Of a DNA stretch of 64,000 nt, positions 16,559 through 26,477 are shown in pieces. The position numbers and the translations under genes are program-made. The stretch spans positions 20,778-84,777 of the forward strand of contig UQRC01000007.1 in NCBI GenBank assembly GCA_900543445.1, written 5' to 3'. The DNA is from an uncultured Lachnobacterium sp. (GTDB lineage Bacteria > Bacillota > Clostridia > Lachnospirales > Lachnospiraceae). Below the pieces are notes generated by a model that did not search any database, had not been told where the DNA came from, and was given only the letters and a program-made list of their open reading frames with translations. Each line of letters begins with the position of its first letter. Within the stretch, counting starts at the first letter, position 1.

Positions 16559-18595
16559 ATGAGGAAAAAAGCGATAAGAAAAGAAATAAGAAAACCGACG
16601 TTATCAATTCGTTTACAACTGATGATCGGATTTATCATTCCGATTTTATTTGTAATCATAACGGGTCTGGCATCGTATTCCATGTCATCGAAAGGCTTGC
16701 AGGAGAATTATGAGACCTCCGCGTACAAGGCACTCCAGATGACAATGAATTCGTATGATGAGGCTATGAAAAATGTATCTTCCATCACTTTGGAACTGGC
16801 ACAGGATAGTACTGTGACTGCGTATTCTCTGGGAGGATATGATTCTGATAATTCGAAACAGTCGCAGGCCAATAAGTCGATCAGCAATAATGTGAATGTG
16901 AAGCAGACCTCAAGTAACTGGATTGAGGGAATTCATGTGATTCCGGTCTCCACGGATGATGTGATTACGACACAAAATATTAAGACAACGGAGATGGATA
17001 GTTTCATTGATGAGCTGGCTTCGGCGGACGAAGGATCGATGCTTTCCGACAATTATCTGCATTGGGGATCCACGCATCCATTGATGGATGAGAAGATGGG
17101 AATGAACAATTATGCACTTTACTGCAGTCAGTCTTTCAACAGTGGCGCAAAGCGTGGCGTGGTTGTTATTGATATCAGCAAGGATAAGATCAAGGAACTT
17201 CTCTCGGAATTGGACTATGGGGAAGGCTGTTATCTGGCATTTGTGACGGCTGAGGGACAAGAAATCAGCAACGATGAAAACTTTTCGGTTCCGTCTGTGG
17301 AAAAGCTGGATTACGAGAAGGAGAGCAGCTATCTTAACTACGATGGAAAACAATACTTCTGCATGACGATTACGAGTGAAATGAACGGAGGGCATATTGT
17401 GGCACTGGTTCCAAAGTCATACATTACAAAGAGCTCTGACAGCATTCGAACACTGACAATGAGCCTTGTGCTTGTGGCTTGTCTGATCGCATTTGCACTT
17501 GCAACAATTTTGATCCGTAATATCAGTAGAAATATCAGAAAGAATATCGTAAGACTGGATGAGGTATCCCAGGGAGATCTGACTGAGCAGGAAAATGTAA
17601 GGGTTTCCAATAATGAATTTGGCAAACTTCAGCAGGCATTATTACATACGGTTTCGAGAATGCGCTCATTGATTCAGATGGTGTCCAATATGAAGGATGA
17701 AGTGCTTCAGTCGGGCGACCGTGTACAGGAATCAAGTATACAGTTAAGTTCCATGATCGAGAATATGGATGGTCAGATGGAGGAGATCAACCAGAGTATT
17801 GCACAGCAGAACGAAGAAATCCTGTCATGTAACGACCAAATGGAACAATTGTCGGTACAGATCAAGAGTGTAAGCAACAGCATTGTTACAACGATTTCCG
17901 AAGTGACAAATTCACAGAAGATGATCGATGAGGGGAAGATGACACTGGTTGAGATGACAAAGCAGTCCCAGGAAACTGTTGATGTGACGAATGAAGTACA
18001 GGAACATGTGGTCAAGCTTGCTGATAAACTATCAGAAATTACCAACTTTGTAAACGACATCCAAAGCATTGCATCACAGACCAACCTCTTGTCTTTAAAT
18101 GCTTCGATTGAGGCAGCTCGTGCGGGAGAGCAGGGAAGAGGGTTCTCGGTTGTCGCGGAGGAAATCCGCGTGCTTGCAGATAATTCGGCAGATACGGCAG
18201 AGGAGATTCAGAAGATCATCGAGGAGATTACCGTATATTCACAGAACGCGCTGGATAAGGTGCGGGAGGCAGAGGCAATTTCGGATGGACAGAGGAGTAG
18301 TACATTAAAGACAAGTGATGCTTTTGAGAAGATGAACCACCTGATGGAGAATCTTGTGGTGAGTATGGAATCGGTCAGTGCAGAGATGGAAGCAATGAAT
18401 CGGGATCGCCACAATACATTGCAATCGATCAAACGAATCGGGGAATCGTCCGAGAATACGGTGAAGGCATCCGGAGAGATCAGCCAGTATTTACAGCATC
18501 AGATGTTGTCCGCAGATGGACTCAGGAAAGAGACGCAGTTGCTTCAGGAGAGCATGGAACAGCTTGAGGAAGCAATTGGGACATTTAAATTATAA
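16559..18595 (+). CDS. Methyl-accepting chemotaxis receptor
   Basis: This 678-residue receptor has an N-terminal membrane helix (about residues 18-40, [20 protein letters not shown]) and an external Cache-like sensor of about 250 residues. A second helix lies at about 295-318 ([18 protein letters not shown]), then a HAMP domain and a cytoplasmic coiled-coil signalling domain. The signalling tip reads [20 protein letters not shown] followed by [20 protein letters not shown], the CheA/CheW contact region of this family. It implies a motile cell. Start at 16559 follows AAAAGGGGG; ATG codons at 16529 and 16553 are in frame. Between two glucan operons, it may sense their substrate, but the ligand is not deducible. 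A terminator follows at 18631. Confidence 0.92.
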   Translation: MRKKAIRKEIRKPTLSIRLQLMIGFIIPILFVIITGLASYSMSSKGLQENYETSAYKALQMTMNSYDEAMKNVSSITLELAQDSTVTAYSLGGYDSDNSKQSQANKSISNNVNVKQTSSNWIEGIHVIPVSTDDVITTQNIKTTEMDSFIDELASADEGSMLSDNYLHWGSTHPLMDEKMGMNNYALYCSQSFNSGAKRGVVVIDISKDKIKELLSELDYGEGCYLAFVTAEGQEISNDENFSVPSVEKLDYEKESSYLNYDGKQYFCMTITSEMNGGHIVALVPKSYITKSSDSIRTLTMSLVLVACLIAFALATILIRNISRNIRKNIVRLDEVSQGDLTEQENVRVSNNEFGKLQQALLHTVSRMRSLIQMVSNMKDEVLQSGDRVQESSIQLSSMIENMDGQMEEINQSIAQQNEEILSCNDQMEQLSVQIKSVSNSIVTTISEVTNSQKMIDEGKMTLVEMTKQSQETVDVTNEVQEHVVKLADKLSEITNFVNDIQSIASQTNLLSLNASIEAARAGEQGRGFSVVAEEIRVLADNSADTAEEIQKIIEEITVYSQNALDKVREAEAISDGQRSSTLKTSDAFEKMNHLMENLVVSMESVSAEMEAMNRDRHNTLQSIKRIGESSENTVKASGEISQYLQHQMLSADGLRKETQLLQESMEQLEEAIGTFKL

Positions 18596-18630
18596 CTATT
18601 CTTTTTATTACTAAAATTATAAACTTAGGA

Positions 18631-18659
18631 AGAGACTCTGCTTTGCAAAGTCTCTTTTC
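18631..18659 (+). terminator. Rho-independent terminator after the chemoreceptor gene
   Basis: AGAGACT pairs with AGTCTCT around a small inner GC pairing, followed by TTTTCT. Confidence 0.75.
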
Positions 18660-18676
18660 TATTATATAATAGAAAC

Positions 18677-18755
18677 AGAGTAGCTATTCAGCCGGATGGA
18701 AAGAAGAAAATTTGCCACGTCATGCTTGCATGTGCGGTGGGAGGCTGAAAAACAG
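18677..18755 (+). repeat. Structured leader repeat related to 14321
   Basis: Starts AGAGTAGCTATTCAGCC, matching AGAGTAACTATTCAG at 14321 except for one base. TTCAGCC (18687-18693) pairs with GGCTGAA (18743-18749), enclosing an inner CCAC..CATG-CTTG-CATG..GTGG stem (18714-18740). The outer stem differs from that at 14321 but the tip CTTGCA is conserved. A TATAAT at 18665-18670 lies just upstream, so this may be the 5' leader of the receptor/two-component operon. Confidence 0.55.
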
Positions 18756-18767
18756 TTGAGATCACGA

Positions 18768-20411
18768 ATGGTGAAGAAGATGAACAGACAAGCGAGAAGA
18801 ATGATAGCCGTAGGAATGTGTCTGCTGATGTTCGGCAGCATGTTGGGATGTGCGGGGACAAATGAAAATAAGGTGACGGAGCAGAAACAGTCCTCTGAAA
18901 CAATCGGATGGAAGAAGTATGCTGCGGAGCAGAATCCGGTTACTTTAAACTGGTATATCAATTATTCCTGGTTTACGATGGACTGGGGTAAGAATATGGT
19001 GTCGAAACAGATCACAAAGGACACCGGAGTGAATATTAATTTTGTTACACCGGCAGGTAATCAGGAAGAGACGATCAATGCATTGGTTGCTTCAGATTCA
19101 CTGCCTGATATTGTTACGCTCGGATGGTGGGAGCCACAGATTAACGATATGATCAAGAACAAGATGGTCTATGCGCTCAATGATCTTGCGAATGAATATG
19201 ATCCGTATTTCTATGAAGTGACGGATCCGACCGTTGTAAACTGGTACTCTGATGAGAATGGAGATATCTACGGATATCCGAATTCTGCTTATACGCCGGA
19301 GGCAGTCGAGACGCATTCCAATATCGGATCCAATCAGACGTTTCTGGTGCGCAAGGACATCTATGAGGCAATCGGAAGTCCGGATATGACAACGCAGGAG
19401 GGATTTGAGGCCGCGGTAAAGAAGGCGGTGGAGATGTTCCCGGAGGTAGACGGAAAGCCGTTGATTCCGATCGGCTCACACACCTTTGAGGAGAACGGAT
19501 GTAATTCATTTGATAATTTCCTGATGAATTTTCTTGCGGTTCCTTATGAGAAGGATGGTAAGCTTTATGACCGCCATACGGATCCGGAATATCTCTCGTG
19601 GCTGAAATTTTTCAGAAAACTTGGCGAGGAAGGGTATCTCTCCAGCGACATATTCGTCGATCAGCGGACACAGATGAATGAGAAGGTGGCAGAGGGCAGA
19701 TATTTCTGCATGCTCTATCAGCGCACCGATATTGCGGATCAGGAGAGTACGTTATATGAGAAGAATCCGGACAGCATATATATCGCGGTGGACGGACCCA
19801 AGAATAGCAAGGGTGATGATTATGTACTTCCGACCAATGCAATTAACGGCTGGACACTGACGCTGATCTCCAAGAACTGTAAGCATCCGGACCGGGCGAT
19901 CGCTTTTCTGGATTATATGATGTCGGAAGAGGGACAGAAGATGATCAGCCTCGGTGTGGAAGGTGAGATGTACGATTGGGTTGACGGTAAAGCCGTCTTA
20001 AAAGACGAGGTCAAGAAGCTGCTGACAACCGATCGTAAGAAGTATGATGAGGTATACGGCGCTGACGATGCCTATTGGATGCTTCAGAATAACGTTATGC
20101 AGCTGGACTGGATGCCGGAGAAGCAGTATCCGCTTAACCAGATGGAGGAATGGACCTATCCCTATACCAGGTATCTGGGAGAATATGAGGTCACCAAGCA
20201 GGATGATTCAGAGATGTCGCGTATCAACTCCCGTATCGACAAGCTTTGGGGCAAAACGCTGCCGAGACTGCTTCTGGCAAAGTCAGATGAAGAATTTGAT
20301 CAGCTTTTCGAGACGTTCGTGGAGGAAAGAGAGACATTGGGATATTCACAGCTAGTAAAAGAACATCAAAAGACTATGGAAGAGAATAAGAAACGATTGG
20401 GAATGGAATAG
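18768..20411 (+). CDS. LplA-type solute-binding lipoprotein in a two-component operon
   Basis: This 547-residue lipoprotein has signal MVKKMNRQARRMIAVGMCLL and its lipobox Cys at about residue 28 (SMLGCAG). The mature protein belongs to the large extracellular solute-binding class of about 500-550 residues, similar to LplA/YtcQ, with LNWYINYSWFTMDWGKNMVS and LVASDSLPDIVTLGWWEPQI. Such receptors normally sit beside LplB/YtcP permeases; none is present here. Its stop codon abuts the start of a sensor kinase gene, followed by the response regulator. It may therefore present a ligand to the kinase or serve a distant transporter. The start could also be 18780; frames upstream to 18696 run through a structured leader and are rejected. 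Confidence 0.82.
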   Translation: MVKKMNRQARRMIAVGMCLLMFGSMLGCAGTNENKVTEQKQSSETIGWKKYAAEQNPVTLNWYINYSWFTMDWGKNMVSKQITKDTGVNINFVTPAGNQEETINALVASDSLPDIVTLGWWEPQINDMIKNKMVYALNDLANEYDPYFYEVTDPTVVNWYSDENGDIYGYPNSAYTPEAVETHSNIGSNQTFLVRKDIYEAIGSPDMTTQEGFEAAVKKAVEMFPEVDGKPLIPIGSHTFEENGCNSFDNFLMNFLAVPYEKDGKLYDRHTDPEYLSWLKFFRKLGEEGYLSSDIFVDQRTQMNEKVAEGRYFCMLYQRTDIADQESTLYEKNPDSIYIAVDGPKNSKGDDYVLPTNAINGWTLTLISKNCKHPDRAIAFLDYMMSEEGQKMISLGVEGEMYDWVDGKAVLKDEVKKLLTTDRKKYDEVYGADDAYWMLQNNVMQLDWMPEKQYPLNQMEEWTYPYTRYLGEYEVTKQDDSEMSRINSRIDKLWGKTLPRLLLAKSDEEFDQLFETFVEERETLGYSQLVKEHQKTMEENKKRLGME

Positions 20412-22244
20412 ATGGATAGCTTGCGAAAGAAGATCAGTAATCTAAAATTAAATATCAAGTTTACGATTCTGATTGTCTGCATTGTTATGATTCCGGTAGG
20501 TGTATTAGCGTGTGTCCTGCTTCATAATCTGGTGCAGACGACAAAGAAAGAGAGTCTGTCCTACATGGAGTACACGCTGGATCGGGATGAGAAGCAGCTG
20601 GCAACCTGTGTGGATTCTGTGAATATGGTGACGCAGTTCTTTCTGTCTGACACCGGGATTCTTGAAATGCTAAATGCGTCTGTGACCGGGAAAACATTGA
20701 CAACAAATGAAATCCTGAATTATTACGATACGGATATCTCTGCTTTGGAGCGACTTGTGAGTAACAATCCGCTTCTGTACGGGGTACGCGTGTATTCTTC
20801 CAGGGATAATGTCCAGGAGATGATGCCGATTCTTTACAATCATTCGAGAATGGAACAGATGGGGTGGTATACCGAGGATCCGATGAAGCTGGAGGGATGG
20901 CATTTTAATTATTATGATACACTTTTTTCCTCGGTAGTAATGCAAAAGGATGAACCACTTGCAGCTTATGTGACCGCAATCCATGATTATCACAATGGAG
21001 TGATCGGATACATTGAAGTTGTAATGAAGATGGAGACCATTTTCCCCGAATTGTATGAGGACAGAGCGTATGAGTGGAGTTGTCTGGTTTCGGATCAGGA
21101 TGAGAGGATCTATAGCAGTAACGATGGCGAAGAAAAAAGTGAACTTTTCACCTTTATGCTTGGGGAAATAAAGGATACATCCGAGGCGAATTGTTTCTAC
21201 ATGCGATATGGAAACAGAAGATGGACGATCGCCTATCTTCCGGTAAAGGAGTTTGGCGGAGGTCTGGTCTGTCTGCGTGATATTGCGGCTGGAAGTGACA
21301 TGAATCTTACGTATCTTGGTGTTTCGATGATATTGATCATGGTGACGATTCTTCTTGCTTATCTGGTGAACGGTATTGTAAAGCATCTGTTACGTCATCT
21401 GTACGAGATATTAAAGACGATTCATGAGGTGCAGAAAGGCCGGCTGGAAGAGAGAATTGAGGTTGTAAGTGATGATGAGATGGGGGAACTGGCAACTGAG
21501 TTGAATCATATGCTGGATCGTATTCAGGTACTGATGCAGGAGAACTTTGACAGAGAGCTTCTAGCGAAAAATTCGCAGATTCGCGCATTGCAGAATCAGA
21601 TCAATGCGCACTTTATCTATAATGTGCTGGAGTCCATTAAGATGATGGCAGAAATCGATGAGGAGTATACAATCTCGGATGCGGTCACCTCACTTGGAAA
21701 GCTGCTTCGCTACAGTATGCGCTGGGTAAACGGAAATGTATTGGTAAGTGAGGAACTGGAATATATCCAGAACTATATTGTGCTTATTAATCTTCGCTTT
21801 GACAACGAGATCACACTGAGCGTGAAGCTCCCTGACGAACTGCTGGAGCAGGAGATTCCGAAGATGTCGTTACAGCCGATCGTGGAGAACTCGGTACTTC
21901 ACGGTCTTGAGGAGATGACGGAGGACTCCACAATCTATATCAAGGGCATGATAGCCGGAGAAGACTGTATTATTGAAGTGTCAGATGCGGGAGTTGGCAT
22001 GTCGGAGGAACAGGTAAAGCATCTTGAGGAGAAGATTGCCGGTAAGCTTGAAGCAGACGGCGGAAGAGGTCATGGAATTGGACTGAAAAATGTGCAGGAT
22101 CGTATTCATATTGCTTTTGGAGAGAAGTATGGACTGAAGATCTATTCGAAGGAAGGCTGCTACACGAAAGTGGAAGTCAGGCTTCCGATAAGGCGAAGGA
22201 CAGCAGACCGGGCATTCTTACAGGAGAATGTGAAAACAACGTAG
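20412..22244 (+). CDS. YesM-family sensor histidine kinase
   Basis: A 610-residue membrane kinase. Helix 1 is at about residues 16-37 (FTILIVCIVMIPVGVLACVL), followed by a 250-residue external sensor, helix 2 at about 297-318 (SMILIMVTILLAYLVNGIV), and a HAMP segment. The His_kinase domain has the phospho-acceptor in NQINAHFIYNVLES (about residue 400). An ATPase domain follows with QPIVENSVLHGLE, SDAGVGMS and GHGIGLKNV. The ATG directly follows the TAG of the lipoprotein gene, so translation is coupled. With the downstream regulator it forms a YesM/YesN pair, a type that often controls polysaccharide-use genes in Firmicutes. The ligand is unknown; the adjacent lipoprotein is the obvious candidate partner. 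Confidence 0.9.
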   Translation: MDSLRKKISNLKLNIKFTILIVCIVMIPVGVLACVLLHNLVQTTKKESLSYMEYTLDRDEKQLATCVDSVNMVTQFFLSDTGILEMLNASVTGKTLTTNEILNYYDTDISALERLVSNNPLLYGVRVYSSRDNVQEMMPILYNHSRMEQMGWYTEDPMKLEGWHFNYYDTLFSSVVMQKDEPLAAYVTAIHDYHNGVIGYIEVVMKMETIFPELYEDRAYEWSCLVSDQDERIYSSNDGEEKSELFTFMLGEIKDTSEANCFYMRYGNRRWTIAYLPVKEFGGGLVCLRDIAAGSDMNLTYLGVSMILIMVTILLAYLVNGIVKHLLRHLYEILKTIHEVQKGRLEERIEVVSDDEMGELATELNHMLDRIQVLMQENFDRELLAKNSQIRALQNQINAHFIYNVLESIKMMAEIDEEYTISDAVTSLGKLLRYSMRWVNGNVLVSEELEYIQNYIVLINLRFDNEITLSVKLPDELLEQEIPKMSLQPIVENSVLHGLEEMTEDSTIYIKGMIAGEDCIIEVSDAGVGMSEEQVKHLEEKIAGKLEADGGRGHGIGLKNVQDRIHIAFGEKYGLKIYSKEGCYTKVEVRLPIRRRTADRAFLQENVKTT

Positions 22245-22262
22245 GAAGGGACTTATTGAATC

Positions 22263-23732
22263 ATGAAGACAGTACTGATTGTGGAGGATGAGAAATTAAT
22301 TCGCCAGGGTATTCGAACCATGGTACAGAGAAGTGGCGTGCCGATCGAAGTTATTATGGAATGCAACAACGGAGAGGCAGCACTTGAAATCTTAAAGGAT
22401 CAGAAGGTAGATGTCATGTTTACGGATATCCGTATGCCGAAGATGGATGGACTTGAACTTGTCCGGGAAGTACAAAAACTTTCCCACAAGCCGCAGATCG
22501 TTGCAGTCAGCGGATATGATGACTTCGCATATGCGGTGGAACTGCTCAGACACGGAGTGAGAGAATATATTTTAAAACCGGTTGAGAGGGAGAAAATCAC
22601 GGCAATTCTTAAGACGTTGGAAGAGGAATATGAGCAGAAAAGGAAACAGGCGCAGGCGGATCATCAGATCGGTAAGAATCAGATCCGCTATCTTCTGATG
22701 AATGAAAATCCGGATGACAAAGAGGTACAGCTGCTGGAACAGAAATACGAGGAGCGATTTTTCCCGGGCGGTTATCAGGTATATGTTGCCGGTAAAGGTT
22801 TTCAGATGGAAGAACGCGAGAACACGTTGTATCTGGATGAACTTGGGGACGGAAATGTATGCATTTGTACGCCTGATCTGGCATGGATCGTGCAGAAGAA
22901 TGAATTGTGGCAGGAATGCGCCGGTATGAGTATGGTACATAAAGGATTGAGGGAGTTAAAGACAGCATACCGGGAGGCCTTTGAAGCAAGAAAACGCGCT
23001 TTTTACCGGGGACAGAATGTGGTGGATTATGGTCTGGCGAGAAGTTCAATCCCGGAGGGCATTCGAAAAGATAGTTTAAAGCAGGTGAGTGAGCAGGCGT
23101 GGACACAGAGACTGCATCTGGTCGGAACCGGTAAGACGGAGGAGCTTGGAAATCTGTGGAAGGTTTTGTTTGCGGAATTGAAGAAGGAACGTATTCTTCC
23201 GGAAGAATTTGAAGCTGGAATCACTCTGTTTTTGAATGAACTGGAAAAGATATACCGAAATCTGGTAGATGAAGAAACACACCAAAAGATTGAAGAGTGC
23301 CATAATATTTATCAGTACAACAATCTGGACGAATATCAGGATATAATCATGGATCTTGTGCTTGGATTGCATGCCCGTATCAATGAGCAGCCGGAGGATA
23401 ACGGTACACAGCAGAAGATTCGTATGGCGGAAACGTATATTAAGGAAAATTACAATACGGATCTGAATATGGCGGTTGTATCAAATTATATCTCTATGAA
23501 TTATTCGTTGTTTTCATATGAATTTAAGCAATATACAGGCAAGAATTTCGTGAATTATTTAAAGGAACTCCGTATAGAGGAAGCCAAGCGTCTTCTTGCG
23601 ACGACTGATGAGAAGGTTGTGGAAATCAGTCAGATGGTCGGATATGACAATGAAAAGCATTTTATGAAGATATTTAAGAGTATTTGTGGAGTGTCGCCGA
23701 GTGAGTATCGCAAGAATATGAACAGGGAATGA
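22263..23732 (+). CDS. YesN-family response regulator with AraC-type DNA-binding domain
   Basis: This 489-residue regulator has an N-terminal receiver domain (about residues 1-120: VLIVEDEKLIRQGIRTMV). The phosphorylated Asp is in VMFTDIRMPKMDG (about residue 55), with Lys in YILKPVERE. A variable middle segment follows, then a C-terminal AraC double helix-turn-helix (about residues 390-489: NYSLFSYEFKQYTGKNFVNY, then MVGYDNEKHFMKIFKSICGV and SPSEYRK). It should be phosphorylated by the kinase upstream and activate sugar-use promoters, possibly the glucan operons in this window. A terminator at 23757-23792 follows and extends into the 3' end of the convergent gene. Confidence 0.92.
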   Translation: MKTVLIVEDEKLIRQGIRTMVQRSGVPIEVIMECNNGEAALEILKDQKVDVMFTDIRMPKMDGLELVREVQKLSHKPQIVAVSGYDDFAYAVELLRHGVREYILKPVEREKITAILKTLEEEYEQKRKQAQADHQIGKNQIRYLLMNENPDDKEVQLLEQKYEERFFPGGYQVYVAGKGFQMEERENTLYLDELGDGNVCICTPDLAWIVQKNELWQECAGMSMVHKGLRELKTAYREAFEARKRAFYRGQNVVDYGLARSSIPEGIRKDSLKQVSEQAWTQRLHLVGTGKTEELGNLWKVLFAELKKERILPEEFEAGITLFLNELEKIYRNLVDEETHQKIEECHNIYQYNNLDEYQDIIMDLVLGLHARINEQPEDNGTQQKIRMAETYIKENYNTDLNMAVVSNYISMNYSLFSYEFKQYTGKNFVNYLKELRIEEAKRLLATTDEKVVEISQMVGYDNEKHFMKIFKSICGVSPSEYRKNMNRE

Positions 23733-23756
23733 AAGCAGATCTTGTGAAGAAAGGAA

Positions 23757-23792
23757 CATCCGGGAAGCCTAAGCTCCCCGGATGATTTTTTT
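23757..23792 (+). terminator. Rho-independent terminator between convergent genes
   Basis: CATCCGGGAAGC pairs with GCTCCCCGGATG around CTAA, followed by ATTTTTTT. It overlaps the last codons of the minus-strand gene at 23769. Confidence 0.8.
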
Positions 23793-25694
23793 GACTTTAT
23801 TTTTCTTGATGCTGTACATTTTTTCATCGGCCTGATTGATTAAGTCTTCAATCGCCGGAAATGTCAGATCTTCATGATAAGAAACTGATGCGTAGCCGGC
23901 ACTCACAGACAGCAGGTAGGGTTTGGAACTGAGCTGATTATAATTGCGCAGATATTTATTGACGTGGACAATGAATTCATTTGCTTCGTCATCGTCACAA
24001 CTGCATAATACATAGAACTCATCGCCGCCGAAGCGGGTACTGATCGCATCATCTGAGAAAGCATTTGTGATCGCTTTCCCGATTACCTGGAGTGCAAAGT
24101 CTCCCTCGGTATGTCCGAACTGATCATTGATCACTTTCAGGCAGTCCATATCGAAAAGAAATGCGGTAAGCAGATCGCCCTCATTCAGCGAATAGAGTAG
24201 ATGAGGAAGCCGCTTCTCGTATCCGTGCCGATTGTATAATCCCGTCAAAGAATCTCTCATATAGATGAATTCCAGCTTGGTCTGCATCAAGCGTGAAACC
24301 TTGATCTCACAGAGATTCTGTAGAAGCTGTGTCACATTCATGATCCAGTGTACCAGCTGGAAGTGGTAGCTGATCTGATTGTGTTCGTATGCCATTGCAA
24401 TATATCCAAACTCGCGGTTCTCAAAAAACAGTGGAGATACAATGTATGCGGCGGACGAATCTTTGTTGATGAACTCCGGCAGCAGTGTACGTTTCGGGAA
24501 AGAACACTCCGGAAGGCGTTTGCCGTCCCTGATTGCAAGTTTTAAGAGTATAGTGTTCTTATCACCGGCATCCTCATCTTCGGCGTCTGTGAGCTCGAGA
24601 ATGTGTCCGGAGAGAGAATCCCAGTCCGAGTACAGACACAGATAAAACTGGGTGCATCCCGGAATTAATTTTACATATTCGCTGAGCAGATCCATGCCCT
24701 CATCAATGTCTGTCACGTGTGATAAGGCAGCGGACATACGCATCGATGTGTAGATGGATTCCTCCAGATTCTGGATACGGTTCAAAAGCTGATGACCGTA
24801 CAGAATGTAGTTACTATGTGAAGTCGTACGGCAGCCGCAGCTTCCGCCGAGAACCGGTTCCGCAAATACATTCGTGCATTCCGGAATCGGGGTATTATGC
24901 ATCAGTTTAAACAATTGCTTAACCGACTCTGCACCCAGCTGGTATGTCGGGAAACTGACCGTTGTAAGAGGCGCCGTCATATTCTGTCCTTCAGGAAGCG
25001 CATCGCATCCGACTAAGGCGATATCCTCCGGAATCCGGTATCCCTTGCGGATCGCAATAACGGTAAAAAGCAAAGCCATCTTGTCATTGTAGCAGACAAC
25101 TGCTTCCGGAAGCTTATCACTTCCCTCACAGAAATAATCAAAAGCCTCCCGAACGCCCTCTTCCGTGATCGTTGTATCGAACATGTCATGATCACCGATC
25201 GTGTATCCGTGCTGGATCATGACATCCCGAAATGCCTGCGCACGCTTGTCTGAAAAATAGCTCTCCGTCTTGCAGCCAAGATAGCAGATATGTTTGTAAT
25301 TATGTACGGAAATCAGATGCTCCGTCAGCGTTCCTGTTGTCAGGTTATTCTCAAGCGAGATACTTGGAAAAAATGTGCTCGTATCGACGATCTCAACGAT
25401 CGGGCAGGAACATTTCTTCTTGATCAGTTCGATGATCTGATCCTTGAGTTCCTGTGCCGGATAAGTGCCCGATGCCATAACGATACCGCTGAAATCTTCG
25501 AAATTCGGAATCCGCAGAATGCTTGCCTCGCCGCTTCCGTATTCGCCGAGATCTTCGCCGTCCGAGGAGGTTGCATAGATCTCTGTCTTGAATCCGTATT
25601 CGGCAGCCTGATCGACAACTCCCTGACAGACATTCCTCTGATAATCCCCGAAAATATGTGAAATAAATAATGCAATCTTTTTCGAATGGTACAT
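23769..25694 (-). CDS. LacI-type sugar-binding domain fused to GGDEF, no DNA-binding domain
   Basis: This 641-residue cytoplasmic protein has a periplasmic-binding/LacI-type fold from residue 1 to about 290: KKIALFISHIFGDYQRNVCQ at the start, DIALVGCDALPEGQNMTAPLT later. It lacks the usual N-terminal helix-turn-helix. A middle GAF-like segment (about 320-460) follows. A complete diguanylate cyclase domain ends the protein: RDSLTGLYNRHGYEKRLP, then RFGGDEFYVL (GGDEF about residues 553-557). The c-di-GMP inhibitory RxxD site is absent. The start at 25694 follows AAAGGGGG; upstream in-frame ATG codons are rejected. It likely makes c-di-GMP in response to a small ligand such as a sugar. A paralogue of equal layout is at 59708-61606. 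Confidence 0.85.
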   Translation of the reverse strand: MYHSKKIALFISHIFGDYQRNVCQGVVDQAAEYGFKTEIYATSSDGEDLGEYGSGEASILRIPNFEDFSGIVMASGTYPAQELKDQIIELIKKKCSCPIVEIVDTSTFFPSISLENNLTTGTLTEHLISVHNYKHICYLGCKTESYFSDKRAQAFRDVMIQHGYTIGDHDMFDTTITEEGVREAFDYFCEGSDKLPEAVVCYNDKMALLFTVIAIRKGYRIPEDIALVGCDALPEGQNMTAPLTTVSFPTYQLGAESVKQLFKLMHNTPIPECTNVFAEPVLGGSCGCRTTSHSNYILYGHQLLNRIQNLEESIYTSMRMSAALSHVTDIDEGMDLLSEYVKLIPGCTQFYLCLYSDWDSLSGHILELTDAEDEDAGDKNTILLKLAIRDGKRLPECSFPKRTLLPEFINKDSSAAYIVSPLFFENREFGYIAMAYEHNQISYHFQLVHWIMNVTQLLQNLCEIKVSRLMQTKLEFIYMRDSLTGLYNRHGYEKRLPHLLYSLNEGDLLTAFLFDMDCLKVINDQFGHTEGDFALQVIGKAITNAFSDDAISTRFGGDEFYVLCSCDDDEANEFIVHVNKYLRNYNQLSSKPYLLSVSAGYASVSYHEDLTFPAIEDLINQADEKMYSIKKNKVKKIIRGA

Positions 25695-25787
25695 GTAAAA
25701 ATTCCCCCTTTGTATCATTTGGTTTTGCAATTCCAAATCACTGAAATTATTAATTATATTTTATTCTCAATTTTTGTATATTTCAAG

Positions 25788-25817
25788 AAATATTTGGCTT
25801 TCGACATGCGCATACTA
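25788..25817 (+). promoter_or_regulatory. Possible forespore (sigma-G/F) promoter of spoVAC
   Basis: AAATA (25788-25792), 18 bases, then CATACTA (25811-25817) resembles the sigma-G pattern GHATR-N18-CATNHTA, with four of five -35 positions and a full -10. It is about 50 bases before the spoVAC start. Confidence 0.55.
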
Positions 25818-25864
25818 CACAAGAAAAGGCGACAAAAAAATGACGGAAAGGAAGCGTGAAATTT

Positions 25865-26350
25865 ATGGCAGATAATTCGAAAGATGTGGGGCTTACACAG
25901 CAGCAGAAAAAGAGAAACGAGGAGTACAATGCGTACGTAAAACAGGTGACGCCGACACATAATCTCTGGGCGAATATGGGCAAGGCATTCCTGTTGGGTG
26001 GAGCAATCTGTCTGCTCGGACAGATCATCACTTCGGTAGCGATGAATGTATTTTCACTTGAGCAGGAGACCGCTTCTATGTGGTGCAGTCTGATCCTTGT
26101 GCTGCTCAGTGTGATATTGACGAGTGCCAATGTCTACGGACTGCTTGCCAACTGGGGTGGTGCGGGAGCACTTGTGCCGATCACAGGTTTTGCGAACGGT
26201 GTGTGCGCATCAGCGGTTGAATTCCAGAAGGAGGGACAGGTATTTGGAATCGGATGTCAGATATTTAAGATCGCGGGACCGGTGATCCTGTATGGAATCT
26301 TTTCCAGCTGGGTACTCGGACTTGTCTACTGGATTATACAACTTTTTTAA
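25865..26350 (+). CDS. spoVAC: Stage V sporulation protein AC
   Basis: This 161-residue membrane protein matches SpoVAC, the mechanosensitive-channel-like component of the dipicolinic acid transport system of spores. The soluble N-terminus contains TQQQKKRNEEYNAYVKQVTP and THNLWANMGKAFLLGG. Several helices follow (for example GGAICLLGQIITSVAMNVFS and WCSLILVLLSVILTSANVYG), with the conserved ITGFANGVCASAVEFQKEGQ. A GTG at 25856 would add three residues and is a possible alternative. spoVAD and spoVAE, usually adjacent, lie 9.5 kb downstream. The gene stands alone, with its own forespore-like promoter. Confidence 0.93.
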   Translation: MADNSKDVGLTQQQKKRNEEYNAYVKQVTPTHNLWANMGKAFLLGGAICLLGQIITSVAMNVFSLEQETASMWCSLILVLLSVILTSANVYGLLANWGGAGALVPITGFANGVCASAVEFQKEGQVFGIGCQIFKIAGPVILYGIFSSWVLGLVYWIIQLF

Positions 26351-26380
26351 TGACAGAAATCGTCAAAAAACAAACGATTA

Positions 26381-26409
26381 TAGACAATCATCAGCGTGTG
26401 AAGTATAAT
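26381..26409 (+). promoter_or_regulatory. Promoter of the GGDEF-REC-HD-GYP gene
   Basis: TAGACA (26381-26386), 17 bases, TATAAT (26404-26409), 69 bases before the ATG at 26478. Confidence 0.65.
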
Positions 26410-26477
26410 GATATATAAAAATAAGAAATCATAAAGAAAAATAAGTGAGTATATGGGCATCTTTTAGAGGGCGGAAG

